From the NCBI RefSeq assembly GCF_963691685.1, contig NZ_OY829290.1, forward strand, positions 1,054,001 to 1,118,000: a DNA stretch of 64,000 bases, read 5' to 3'. Source of the DNA: Thalassovita sp. (lineage in GTDB: Bacteria > Pseudomonadota > Alphaproteobacteria > Rhodobacterales > Rhodobacteraceae). Shown here piece by piece: positions 24,256 through 34,338 of this stretch. How positions within the stretch are numbered: position 1 is the stretch's first letter; the number at the start of each line of letters is the position of its first letter. The translations under genes and the position numbers were made by a program. The notes below the pieces were generated by a model. That model did no database searches. It had not been told where the DNA came from and saw only the letters and a list, made by a program, of their open reading frames with translations.

Positions 24256-24779
24256 AGCTTTACGGCGTCACCGGATGGAAGAACTGCGGCAAGACCGGGC
24301 TGATGGAACGGCTGGTTGCAGAAATCACCGCGCGCGGGTTCAAAGTGTCGACCGTGAAACACGCCCATCACACCTTCGACGTGGATCAGCCCGGGCGGGA
24401 CAGCTACCGCCACCGCACGGCCGGCGCGTCTGAGGTGCTGCTGGTTTCAGGCAAACGCTGGGCCTTGATGCATGAGTTGCGCGAGGAGGCAGAGCCGCCG
24501 CTGGCGGAGTTGTTGACGAAGCTCTCTGACGTGGATCTGGTGCTGATTGAGGGCTACAAAAGCGAACCGCACCCCAAGATTGAGGCCCATCGCGCCGCCG
24601 CCGGACAGGCACTGATTGCCCCAAATGATGCAAGCATCCGCGCGGTGGCCTCCGACCAACCCGCCAGCGCTCATGCGGATCTGCAGCGCCCGATCTTTGA
24701 CCTCAATGACCACGCGGCGATTGCCACATTCATATTGACCGAAACAGGATTGACCCAAGATGCCGCCGAGATTGCGTAA
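24252..24779 (+). CDS. mobB: Molybdopterin-guanine dinucleotide biosynthesis protein MobB
   Basis: The 175-residue P-loop protein opens MKLYGVTGWKNCGKTGLMER, where GWKNCGKT is the Walker A motif. STVKHAHHTFDVDQPGRDS and LIEGYKSEPHPKIE are family signatures. It binds GTP and assists MobA. It has a GTG start overlapping the mobA stop, and its 3' end overlaps moeA by 20 nt. Confidence 0.92.
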   Translation: MKLYGVTGWKNCGKTGLMERLVAEITARGFKVSTVKHAHHTFDVDQPGRDSYRHRTAGASEVLLVSGKRWALMHELREEAEPPLAELLTKLSDVDLVLIEGYKSEPHPKIEAHRAAAGQALIAPNDASIRAVASDQPASAHADLQRPIFDLNDHAAIATFILTETGLTQDAAEIA

Positions 24780-26031
24780 CGATTGTTTTGCTTTGCCCGC
24801 TGGCGTTGATTGGGTGCCTTTGGATGAAGCGCTGGCACGCCTTCGTGCGCGCGTGACACCGGTTGTGCCGGTGGAACAGGTTGCGCTTGCCGACAGTCGT
24901 GGCCGGGTCTTGGCGCAGGACCTGATGGCGCTGCGGGGCAATCCCCCCTCGGCCAATTCGGCGGTGGATGGCTACGGGTTCGCCGGTGCGGCACTGGATG
25001 AACTGGTAACGCTGCCTTTGGCGCCAGGGCGCTCTGCGGCGGGTGAACCCTATGAGGGGGCTCTGCCACAGGGCTACGCGCTGCGCATCCTGACCGGCGC
25101 CATCCTGCCCGAGGGTATGCAAACCGTGGTGCTGCAGGAGGATGTTGAAGTCTCAGGCGGCAAACTGCAGTTCTACGGCCCGCTGAAACAGGGGGCCAAC
25201 ACCCGGCGCGCTGGCGAAGACTTTGAGGCTGGCGACCCGATCCTCAAGGCCGGGCGCAGGCTGCGCGGGGAGGATGCGGCCCTGCTGGCGGCGGCAGGTT
25301 ACGCTGAGGTGCCGGTGCACCGTCGCCTGCGGGTGGGGGTGTTTTCCAACGGGGATGAGGTGATCGCCCCCGGCACCGTCGCGCCAGAAAACATGGGGGC
25401 AGGCAAGATCTATGACAGCAACCGCCCCATGCTGCTGAGCCTGTTGCAGGAATGGGGTTTTGAGGCGGTGGATCTTGGCCATGTCGCAGACAGCCGCGAT
25501 GCGCTGCGCAGCCGGTTGGATACGGCGGCGGAGGCGGTAGATGCGGTGTTGACCTCAGGTGGCGTGTCCACCGGGGATGAAGACCATGTTTCAGCCCTTT
25601 TGCGCGCTGAGGGGCGGATCGACAGCTGGCGTATCGCCATCAAGCCTGGGCGCCCGCTGGCCCTGGGGCTTTGGCCCGCAGGGGAGGCGCTTTTGCCGAT
25701 CTTTGGCCTGCCGGGCAATCCGGTGGCGGCGATGGTGACGGCGCTGTTGTTCGCGCGCCCCGCCCTTGGCGTGATGGGCGGTGAGGCCTGGCGCCAGCCA
25801 CAGGGCTACATGGTGCCCGCCGCCTTCAGCAAAAACAAAAAACGGGGCCGGCGTGAGTTTCTGCGCGCCCGGATGAACAGCGATGGTCAGGCGGAGGTTT
25901 TCCGCTCCGAAGGATCGGGCCGGATTTCAGGGCTGTCCTGGGCGGATGGTCTGGTGGAACTGCCGGATGAGCCCTGCACCATCAGCGAAGGCACTTTGGT
26001 GCGTTACATCCCATACAGCAGTTTTGGTTAG
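24760..26031 (+). CDS. moeA: Molybdopterin molybdotransferase MoeA; stop codon supplied by an inserted element
   Basis: The 423-residue protein inserts molybdate (or tungstate) into adenylylated molybdopterin. MoeA features are PSANSAVDGYGFA, ILTGAILPEGMQTVVLQEDV, GVFSNGDEV, TSGGVSTGDEDHV and the late GLPGNPVAA. The ATG overlaps mobB by 20 nt. The coding region ends FG-TAG at 26029-26031, where TA is the flank and G the first base of the 260-bp element. The original stop and any further residues have therefore been replaced. The C-terminal domain still looks complete, so function is probably kept. Confidence 0.92.
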   Translation: MPPRLRNDCFALPAGVDWVPLDEALARLRARVTPVVPVEQVALADSRGRVLAQDLMALRGNPPSANSAVDGYGFAGAALDELVTLPLAPGRSAAGEPYEGALPQGYALRILTGAILPEGMQTVVLQEDVEVSGGKLQFYGPLKQGANTRRAGEDFEAGDPILKAGRRLRGEDAALLAAAGYAEVPVHRRLRVGVFSNGDEVIAPGTVAPENMGAGKIYDSNRPMLLSLLQEWGFEAVDLGHVADSRDALRSRLDTAAEAVDAVLTSGGVSTGDEDHVSALLRAEGRIDSWRIAIKPGRPLALGLWPAGEALLPIFGLPGNPVAAMVTALLFARPALGVMGGEAWRQPQGYMVPAAFSKNKKRGRREFLRARMNSDGQAEVFRSEGSGRISGLSWADGLVELPDEPCTISEGTLVRYIPYSSFG

Positions 26032-26290
26032 GCTCAGGGCCCATTAGTGTTTCCGCGCCGGCGTCAAAATCGCAAAGTATCAAAGGTTTGAGGCGCGCCG
26101 GAAAGAGTGGTTCTCTTTTCAAGCGCCTCATGCCGTTGAGATGCTGCGATTTTGGCGTCTTCGATTTGGCGGTTTTTCGAACTGAGCGGCGTCACATGAC
26201 CTTGAAATAGATCACTATTCCCGCGGCCATGTTCCTTGTCAGTTCGAAAATCTGCCAAACCGGTGCTGGAAGATTAATGGGTCCTGAGCC
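26031..26290. mobile_element. 260-bp MITE-like element, copy 1
   Basis: The element is bounded by terminal inverted repeats: left GGCTCAGGGCCCATTA, right complement of GGCTCAGGACCCATTA. It is flanked by TA on each side. A second copy of exactly the same length lies at 57689-57948 in the same orientation, with only scattered base differences. Internal inverted repeats are also present: GGCGTCAAAATCGCA with TGCGATTTTGGCGTC, and TTTTTCGAACTGA with TCAGTTCGAAAA. A 64-codon minus-strand frame is open in both copies but resembles no transposase. A non-autonomous element mobilised by an IS630/Tc1- or IS5-type transposase in trans fits best. Confidence 0.8.
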
Positions 26291-26334
26291 TAGCACTGGC
26301 AGGTCGTGAGGCCCGCCAATATGCGTGGCTTACA

Positions 26335-26532
26335 TCAGGCCGCTTTGGCCTCAAACCCTGCCTTGGCGATGGCCGCCAGCAGCTCAGCTGCGGGGTCTGC
26401 GCTGTCGATCTCAACCTCGCGGGCTTCCAGATCAAACGACAGCAGCGCCGTCGGGTCCAGCGCCTGCACGGCGGTTTCGATCTTGGCGGTGCATTTACCG
26501 CAGCTCATTCCAGGTACGCTAAAGGTCAGCAT
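26335..26532 (-). CDS. copZ: CopZ-like copper chaperone (single HMA domain)
   Basis: The 65-residue protein is a single heavy-metal-associated domain with the Cu(I) site GMSCGKC and the ferredoxin-like beta-alpha-beta pattern through KAGFEAKA. It carries Cu(I) in the cytoplasm to CopA or CueR. ATG 26532 follows GAGGA; a GTG at 26535 is the only alternative. It is divergent from copA, with its own CueR-type promoter. Confidence 0.9.
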   Translation of the reverse strand: MLTFSVPGMSCGKCTAKIETAVQALDPTALLSFDLEAREVEIDSADPAAELLAAIAKAGFEAKAA

Positions 26533-26555
26533 CACTCATCCTCTTGTTGCGCTCT

Positions 26556-26586
26556 GACATGGAGCCTTCCAGCGCGGGAAGGTCAA
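26556..26586 (-). promoter_or_regulatory. CueR-type promoter for copZ
   Basis: Read on the minus strand: -35 TTGACC (complement of 26581-26586), a 19-bp spacer containing the dyad CCTTCC-N6-GGAAGG, and a weak -10 CATGTC. The over-long spacer with a central dyad is the hallmark of MerR-family activated promoters. Confidence 0.65.
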
Positions 26587-26646
26587 GCGCTGCGCGGCGG
26601 CCCGCGACAAAATCTCTCAAACCAGCGGTTCTTTTGGGTCGGGGCC

Positions 26647-26677
26647 TTGACCCTCCAGCTACTGGAACCCTTATCTG
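26647..26677 (+). promoter_or_regulatory. CueR-type promoter for copA
   Basis: -35 TTGACC (26647-26652), a 19-bp spacer carrying TCCAG-CTA-CTGGA, and -10 TATCTG (26672-26677). The spacing and dyad match Cu(I)-CueR promoters; the coding start follows about 30 bp later. CueR is encoded just after copA. Confidence 0.75.
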
Positions 26678-26706
26678 GGGTGTCGACAGAAGCACTGCAA
26701 GGCAGA

Positions 26707-29172
<2,466 letters not shown>

Positions 29173-29175
29173 GCG

Positions 29176-29571
29176 ATGAACATTTCAGAGGTTTCCAAAC
29201 GCGCAGGCCTGCCTGCCAAAACCATCCGCTATTACGAAGAGATCGGCCTGGTATCCCCAGCCCGCAGCGGCAATGGCTACCGCAGCTTTCGCGACAGCGA
29301 TCTGCACAAGCTGGCTTTTCTGGGCCGGGCGCGGGCCCTGGGTTTTTCGATTGAGGACTGCCGCAACCTGATGACGCTTTATGAGGATCGCGGTCGCGCC
29401 TCCTCGGATGTGAAAGCCATTGCGTCTGAACATCTGGTGGCGATTGACGCAAAACTGGCAGAGTTGCGCCAGATGCGGAACACCCTGGCTGATCTGGTCT
29501 CTTCCTGTGCAGGGGATGACCGGCCGGATTGCCCTATTCTGGCGGATCTGGCTGCGAAAACTGGCGGGTAA
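29176..29571 (+). CDS. cueR: Cu(I)-responsive MerR-family regulator CueR
   Basis: The 131-residue protein has a winged helix-turn-helix N-terminus (MNISEVSKRAGLPAKTIRYY), a long dimerisation helix, and the Cu(I)-binding loop with two cysteines, SSCAGDDRPDCPI. It should activate the two divergent long-spacer promoters between copZ and copA. ATG 29176 is 3 bp after copA with AAGGAGG upstream, so it is autoregulated through the copA promoter. Confidence 0.92.
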   Translation: MNISEVSKRAGLPAKTIRYYEEIGLVSPARSGNGYRSFRDSDLHKLAFLGRARALGFSIEDCRNLMTLYEDRGRASSDVKAIASEHLVAIDAKLAELRQMRNTLADLVSSCAGDDRPDCPILADLAAKTGG

Positions 29572-29616
29572 GGCCGGACTGGCTGGTGGGCTTGATTTGC
29601 AGGCTAGGTTGGCGGG

Positions 29617-29677
29617 GAGGGGCGTTGCCCCTCGCCCTTATGGGGCTCACCCCAGAGTATTTTCAAAACGTTGAAAA
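29617..29677. terminator. Structured convergent junction after cueR with a dispersed 23-bp motif
   Basis: GAGGGGC-GTT-GCCCCTC (29617-29633) forms a strong hairpin. It is followed by GAGTATTTTCAAAACGTTGAAAA (29655-29677), whose TTTTCAA-AACG-TTGAAAA part is a second dyad. The region separates convergent cueR and the VOC gene and probably terminates both. The 23-bp motif recurs at 56809-56831. Confidence 0.5.
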
Positions 29678-29697
29678 GGCGGGCTGCGCGCCCGGTG

Positions 29698-30114
29698 TCA
29701 GGCGTCACGACCCGGTTCATCGGGGTTGGAGGAGAACAACGCGATCTTGTTGCCCTGCGGGTCACGTAGGTAGGCGACGTAGAAATTCGGACCATAGGCG
29801 GCGCGAAAGCCGGGCTGGCCTTCATCCGTGCCACCTGCAGCCATAGCTGCAGCATGAAGCTGGCGCACCTGGGCCTGTGTTTCGGCTTCAAAAGCCACCA
29901 TCGCGCCATTGCCGGCCGAGGCTGGTTGCCCGTCGAAGGTGGGTTTGACGTAGAAATCGGGCAAGAGGGCGCGTTGACCTTCGGGGACGGGCAGGGCGAA
30001 GCTGAGCCCCTCGGCCCCTTCGGTGAGGCTGTAGCCAAGGGCCGGCAGGAAGGCTGCATAGAACGTTTTGGCACGTTGGATGTCATCGGCCCCAACTGTG
30101 ACATAGGCGATCAT
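29698..30114 (-). CDS. VOC (glyoxalase/dioxygenase) superfamily protein
   Basis: The 138-residue protein has two beta-alpha-beta-beta-beta units of the VOC fold (MIAYVTVGADDIQRAKTFYA; then NFYVAYLRDPQGNKIALF). Potential metal ligands are few (no clear His at the first position), so it may be a divergent, non-metal member. It lies 29 bp after the RidA gene at the end of the anthranilate cluster, and could belong to that operon or be independent. Confidence 0.8.
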   Translation of the reverse strand: MIAYVTVGADDIQRAKTFYAAFLPALGYSLTEGAEGLSFALPVPEGQRALLPDFYVKPTFDGQPASAGNGAMVAFEAETQAQVRQLHAAAMAAGGTDEGQPGFRAAYGPNFYVAYLRDPQGNKIALFSSNPDEPGRDA

Positions 30115-30143
30115 GGCGGCCCTCCCTTTGTGTCAGGGACGGC

Positions 30144-30542
30144 TCAGCCGCCCAGCGTTGCGGTGGCTTCCACCTCAACCAGCGCTTCATCCTCAATAAG
30201 GCCGGCCACAACCACCATTGCCATGGCGGGGAAGTGACGGCCCAGCACGCGGCGGTAGGCTTCGCCCACTTCGCGCTGACGGGCGAGGTATTCTTTCTTA
30301 TCCGTGATATACCAGGTCAGGCGGGTGATATCTTCGACCTTACCGCCAGCCTTTTCGACCACCGCGCGGATGTTCAGCAGGGCCTGTTCCATCTGGCCGA
30401 TGAAGTCATGGCTCTGGAAGATCTGGTTTTCGTCCCAGCCGATCTGGCCGCCGACGTAAAGCACGCCGTTTTTGTCCAAGACGCCGTTTGCGTAGCCTTT
30501 GGCAGGTGCCCATCCATCGGGCTGAATGATCTCATTCGCCAT
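30144..30542 (-). CDS. RidA-family enamine/imine deaminase
   Basis: The 132-residue RidA/YjgF-family protein has the features VLYVGGQIGWDENQ, QALLNIRAVVEKAGG and MVVVAGLIEDEALVEVEATA. Many family members hydrolyse enamines and imines, and 2-aminomuconate deaminases belong to it. In this 2-aminobenzoate cluster it plausibly removes the amino group from a ring-reduced or opened CoA intermediate (inference). The start overlaps the thioesterase gene end by 11 nt. Confidence 0.88.
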   Translation of the reverse strand: MANEIIQPDGWAPAKGYANGVLDKNGVLYVGGQIGWDENQIFQSHDFIGQMEQALLNIRAVVEKAGGKVEDITRLTWYITDKKEYLARQREVGEAYRRVLGRHFPAMAMVVVAGLIEDEALVEVEATATLGG

Positions 30543-30945
30543 TTTCCTGTCCTTTCACATGAGGTTCAAGCGAGGCGCGCAGCGCCTCGGGCCAGGGGGC
30601 AGGACGCCCCTCCGGCGAGATGTAGACCAGCGTTGCGCTGGCGGTAAAGCGGGTTTCACCAGCGCAACGCGCGGTGACGGTCAGGCCAAGCGAACTGCGG
30701 CCAAGGCGTGTCACGTCCAGCCCAAGGGTCAGATGGTCGCCATGGCGGCTGGGCGCGGTGAAACGGGTGGAGATTTCGGCGGTCGGCACGGCGCCTGTCC
30801 GATGCAGCACTTCAAACGGGTGACCCAGATAATCAAAAAAAGCTTCGACGCAATCGTTGATCATCTCAAAATAGCGGGGATAAAACACAATCCCCGCTGG
30901 ATCACAGTGTTTGAACAGCACCTTTTGGGCCATCTCGAACGCCAT
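30532..30945 (-). CDS. 4HBT-family acyl-CoA thioesterase
   Basis: This is a 137-residue single hot-dog domain protein. The HCDPAGIVFYPRYFEMIND motif contains the catalytic Asp of 4-hydroxybenzoyl-CoA/YbgC thioesterases. It hydrolyses acyl- or aroyl-CoA; here it probably releases CoA from dead-end thioesters of the aromatic pathway. It starts 4 bp after livF of the same operon and overlaps ridA. Confidence 0.88.
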   Translation of the reverse strand: MAFEMAQKVLFKHCDPAGIVFYPRYFEMINDCVEAFFDYLGHPFEVLHRTGAVPTAEISTRFTAPSRHGDHLTLGLDVTRLGRSSLGLTVTARCAGETRFTASATLVYISPEGRPAPWPEALRASLEPHVKGQENGE

Positions 30946-30949
30946 CGCC

Positions 30950-31639
30950 TCAGACCCCCAGATACTGATCGGTGATCTCTGGCGTCAGCGCGGCGAAGTC
31001 GCCGGACCAGACCGATTTGCCCTTCTCAAGGATTACTGCCTTGTCCGCCACCGTGGCCAGTTCCTTGATGGATTTGTCGATCACGATGATGGCCAGACCG
31101 GTTTCGGCCTTGAGGCGGGCAATGGCGGCCCAGATTTCCTGGCGCACCACGGGGGCCAGACCTTCGGTCGCTTCATCCAGGATCAACAGACGTGGGTTGG
31201 TCATCAGCGCGCGACCGATGGCCAGCATCTGCTGTTCACCACCCGAGAGGGACGAGGCCAGCTGATCACGCCGTTCCGCCAGACGGGGAAACAGCTCTGA
31301 GACCTTGGCGAAGTCCCATTCGCCGGGACGCGCGGCCGCGATCAGGTTTTCATAAACCGTCAGCTGGGCAAAACACCGGCGGCCTTCTGGCACCAGGCCA
31401 ATGCCCGCCTGCGCCGCCTTGTGCGAGGGCTGGCGTGCCATGTCCTGACCGTCAAACACCACCGCACCACCGCGGTTTTTCAGCATTCGGCAGATCACCT
31501 TCACGGTGGTCGATTTGCCCATGCCGTTGCGCCCCATCAGCGCCACAACCTGACCTTCTGCGACGTCCAGATGCACGTCAAACAGCGCCTGCGAGGGGCC
31601 ATAGAAGGCAGAGATATGGGATAGTTTCAGCAGGCTCAT
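30950..31639 (-). CDS. LIV-type ABC transporter ATPase (LivF-like), aromatic-acid cluster
   Basis: The 229-residue ATPase has Walker A GRNGMGKST, signature LSGGEQQ and Walker B LLILDEAT. The short length and the ATEGLAP stretch fit the LivF class. The start overlaps livG by 4 nt. It pairs with the LivG-like ATPase to drive uptake through the LivHM-like permeases; the substrate is inferred to be an aromatic acid such as 2-aminobenzoate. Confidence 0.9.
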   Translation of the reverse strand: MSLLKLSHISAFYGPSQALFDVHLDVAEGQVVALMGRNGMGKSTTVKVICRMLKNRGGAVVFDGQDMARQPSHKAAQAGIGLVPEGRRCFAQLTVYENLIAAARPGEWDFAKVSELFPRLAERRDQLASSLSGGEQQMLAIGRALMTNPRLLILDEATEGLAPVVRQEIWAAIARLKAETGLAIIVIDKSIKELATVADKAVILEKGKSVWSGDFAALTPEITDQYLGV

Positions 31640-32388
31640 GCGTCCTCCTCCCCAAGATAGGCGCTGCGCACCTGTGCGTTGCCGCGGATCTCATCGACGC
31701 TGCCGGTGGCGATGATCTCACCATAGACCAGCACCGAAATCCGGTCCGCGAGGGCAAAGACCGCGTCCATGTCATGTTCCACCAGAAGGATCGGCGCCTG
31801 CTGTCGCAGCCCGTCGAGGAACCCCATCAACCGGTGCGAGCCTTCCGCGCCCAGTCCCGCCATCGGCTCATCCATCAGGAAGGCCTTGGGCGACAGGGTT
31901 AGCGCCACGGCGACCTCCAGCTGACGGCGTTGGCCATGCGACAGTTCCGAGGTGCGGAAATTGGCGAACTCCTCCAACCCCACCTGCGTCAGCGCATCGC
32001 GCGCAGTGGCCAGCAGTTGTTTGTCCTTCATCACCGGACGGAAGAAGCGGAAGACATCGCCGCGATGGCCCTGCGCGCCCAGAACCACGTTCTGCAACAC
32101 GGTGTATTCCATCGCCAGCGATGAGATCTGGAACGTCCGCCCCATGCCCTTCTGGGCGCGTTCGGCGGTGGAAAGGGCGCTGACGTCCTGTCCGTCGAAC
32201 CAGACCGAACCCTCATCCGGGGTCAGCCCACCGGCGATCTGTTTGATCAGGGTGGATTTGCCCGCCCCGTTCGGCCCGATCAGCGCGTGGATTTCGCCGG
32301 GCTTCAGGTCCAGCGTGATGTTGTTGGACGCCTTCAACGCGCCAAAGCTTTTGGAGATGCCTTTGACATCAAGGATCGGCTTAGTCAT
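31636..32388 (-). CDS. LIV-type ABC transporter ATPase (LivG-like), aromatic-acid cluster
   Basis: The protein has 250 residues from ATG 32388, chosen because GGGAGGTGG precedes it; an open extension to 32409 lies inside livM. Motifs are Walker A GPNGAGKST, signature LSHGQRRQLE and LMDEPMAGL. The degenerate LSHGQ signature is normal for LivG. It overlaps livM by 8 nt. Confidence 0.9.
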   Translation of the reverse strand: MTKPILDVKGISKSFGALKASNNITLDLKPGEIHALIGPNGAGKSTLIKQIAGGLTPDEGSVWFDGQDVSALSTAERAQKGMGRTFQISSLAMEYTVLQNVVLGAQGHRGDVFRFFRPVMKDKQLLATARDALTQVGLEEFANFRTSELSHGQRRQLEVAVALTLSPKAFLMDEPMAGLGAEGSHRLMGFLDGLRQQAPILLVEHDMDAVFALADRISVLVYGEIIATGSVDEIRGNAQVRSAYLGEEDA

Positions 32389-33364
32389 GGGCCACCTCCC
32401 GGCCTGCAATCAGACCGTAAAGGCCACCACGGGCAAACAGCACCACACCTAGAAGGATCGCGCCAAGATAGACGTGCCAGAATTCGCTCAAGCCGCCCAG
32501 CATATGCTCCAGCAGGATAAACAGCGCCGCGCCGGCGACCGGGCCAAAGACGCGGCCCACACCGCCTAGGATGACAAAGATCATGATTTCACCGGACATG
32601 TTCCAGGCAAACATCGTGGGGCTGACAAACCGGTTCAGATCGGCAAACAGCGCGCCTGCCAGACCGGTGATCGCGCCGGAAATGGTGAAGGCCACCAGAT
32701 ACAGCCGATAGGGCGTCTGGCCCACGGCCTGCACCCGTTCCTCATTCTGACGCGCCGCCCCCAGCATCAGGCCAAAGGGCGAACGGGCCGCCGCCCAGAC
32801 AAAGCCCAGCACCAGCGCAAGGATGACATAGCAGATCATGTAGAACTGGATCGGATCCATCGTGTTCAGACCCGGGAAGTCATTGCGGATGTAGATCGAC
32901 AGCCCATCCTCGCCGCCATATGTCGGCCAGGAGTTGGCGAAGTAGTAAAACATCTGCGCAAAGGCCAGCGTGATCATGATGAAGTAAACGCCAGTGGTGC
33001 GCAGCGACAGCGCGCCGATGGCCAGCGCGGTGATGGCGGAGATTACCACCGCCACCAACCAGATCACGGGCATCGACTTGGTGCCCTCGATCAGGAAAGG
33101 CGCTTCCATCAGTGGTGTGTAGGTCTGCGCGTGATAGGCCAGAATGCCCATCGCATAGCCGCCCAGCCCGAAAAACGCCGCATGGCCAAAGCTGACCAGC
33201 CCGCCAAAACCAAGGGCAAAGTTCAGCCCCACACCGGCGATGGCAAAGATCACTGCGCGGGTTGTCAGCGTGATCAGGAACGGCTCATCCGCCTGATAGG
33301 CCCAAAGCGGGAAGGCCAGCAGCGCCGCCATCAGGCCAAGGTTCAAAAGGGTTTCACGTTTCAT
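32381..33364 (-). CDS. LIV-type ABC transporter permease (LivM-like), aromatic-acid cluster
   Basis: The 327-residue membrane protein has about ten hydrophobic segments, and the conserved LivM stretches GLNFALGFGGLVSFGHAAFF and LRTTGVYFIMITLAFAQM. The EAA-like loop lies near GAITGLAGALFADLNRFV. It forms the channel with the LivH-like subunit, encoded 1 bp upstream. Confidence 0.9.
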   Translation of the reverse strand: MKRETLLNLGLMAALLAFPLWAYQADEPFLITLTTRAVIFAIAGVGLNFALGFGGLVSFGHAAFFGLGGYAMGILAYHAQTYTPLMEAPFLIEGTKSMPVIWLVAVVISAITALAIGALSLRTTGVYFIMITLAFAQMFYYFANSWPTYGGEDGLSIYIRNDFPGLNTMDPIQFYMICYVILALVLGFVWAAARSPFGLMLGAARQNEERVQAVGQTPYRLYLVAFTISGAITGLAGALFADLNRFVSPTMFAWNMSGEIMIFVILGGVGRVFGPVAGAALFILLEHMLGGLSEFWHVYLGAILLGVVLFARGGLYGLIAGREVAHD

Positions 33365-33365
33365 C

Positions 33366-34283
33366 TCATGCCCCTCCGAACAGGCCTTTGGGACGGAACA
33401 GCAACACGCCCGCCATCAACAGATAGATCGCCATCGAGGCCAGTGACGCCCCGGTGGAGGTGGCGGCGGCTGGCTCCATGAAAAGGCCAAAGAACATCGG
33501 CAGCAGCTGGCGGCCCAATGTGTCGGTCATGCCCACCAGAATGGCGCCCACAAAGGCCCCTTTGATCGACCCGATGCCGCCAATAACGATGACCACAAAG
33601 GCCAGGATCAGCACCGGTTCACCCATGCCCACCTGCACTGATTGGATCGCACCGATCAGCGCACCGGCAAAACCGGCCAGTGCCGCGCCAAGGGCAAACA
33701 CCAGCGTGTAAAGCATCGAGATATTCACGCCCAAGGCCGCAATCATTTCACGATCGTTTTCCCCGGCGCGGATACGGATGCCGATACGGGTGCGGGCAAT
33801 CATCCAGAACAGCCCCGCCGCTACGGCCAGACCCACCAGAATGATGGTCAGACGGTAGAGCGAATATTCGATCCCGAACGGCAGCATCACCGTGCCCGAC
33901 AGCCACTCTGGCTTGTCCAGAAACAGCGGGAAGGATCCAAAGGCCCAGCGGGTGCCTTCGGAAAACATCAGCACAAGGGCAAAGGTCGCCAGCACTTGGT
34001 CCAGATGATCGCGGTCATAAAGCCGTCGGATCACCACGGTTTCCACGATGACGCCTGCAAAGGCCGCAAAGACAAGGCTCGCCACCAGCGCCAGCAGAAA
34101 GGATCCCGTGGCCGCAGCAGTGGCGGCGGCGGCAAAGGCGCCAACCATATAGAGCGAGCCATGCGCCAGGTTGATCAGCCCCATAACGCCGAAGATCAGC
34201 GTCAGACCGGCAGCCATAAGGAAGAGCATCACGCCAAACTGTAGGCCGTTCAGCGCCTGTTCGATGAGTAGGATGATGGACAT
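33366..34283 (-). CDS. LIV-type ABC transporter permease (LivH-like), aromatic-acid cluster
   Basis: The 305-residue membrane protein has LivH features: ALNGLQFGVMLFLMAAGLTL, GLINLAHGSLYMVGAF and, near the C-terminus, GGIGSIKGAFVGAILVGM. It starts 55 bp after the binding-protein gene, with the hairpin at 34305-34330 between them. Confidence 0.9.
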   Translation of the reverse strand: MSIILLIEQALNGLQFGVMLFLMAAGLTLIFGVMGLINLAHGSLYMVGAFAAAATAAATGSFLLALVASLVFAAFAGVIVETVVIRRLYDRDHLDQVLATFALVLMFSEGTRWAFGSFPLFLDKPEWLSGTVMLPFGIEYSLYRLTIILVGLAVAAGLFWMIARTRIGIRIRAGENDREMIAALGVNISMLYTLVFALGAALAGFAGALIGAIQSVQVGMGEPVLILAFVVIVIGGIGSIKGAFVGAILVGMTDTLGRQLLPMFFGLFMEPAAATSTGASLASMAIYLLMAGVLLFRPKGLFGGA

Positions 34284-34304
34284 GAGAGTTTTCTTGCTAA
34301 AGGT

Positions 34305-34330
34305 GGGGCCGCCCGTGACAGGGCGACCCC
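34305..34330 (-). other. Stem-loop between the binding-protein gene and livH
   Basis: In the minus-strand transcript GGGGTCGCCC pairs with GGGCGGCCCC (one U-G) around a 6-nt loop, with no U run. Such stems after the first gene commonly protect the binding-protein mRNA and reduce read-through, giving an excess of binding protein over permease. Confidence 0.6.
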
Positions 34331-34338
34331 CTTAGCCC

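Noticed and set aside
26064..26258. 64-codon minus-strand ORF inside the 260-bp element as a real gene
   Set aside because: It is open in both copies but lies in a repeat built of inverted sequences, has no recognisable domain, and openness is expected between two young copies.
26647..26706. N-terminal extension of CopA from 26647
   Set aside because: Those codons overlap the -35/-10 of the CueR-type promoter and so precede the transcript start.
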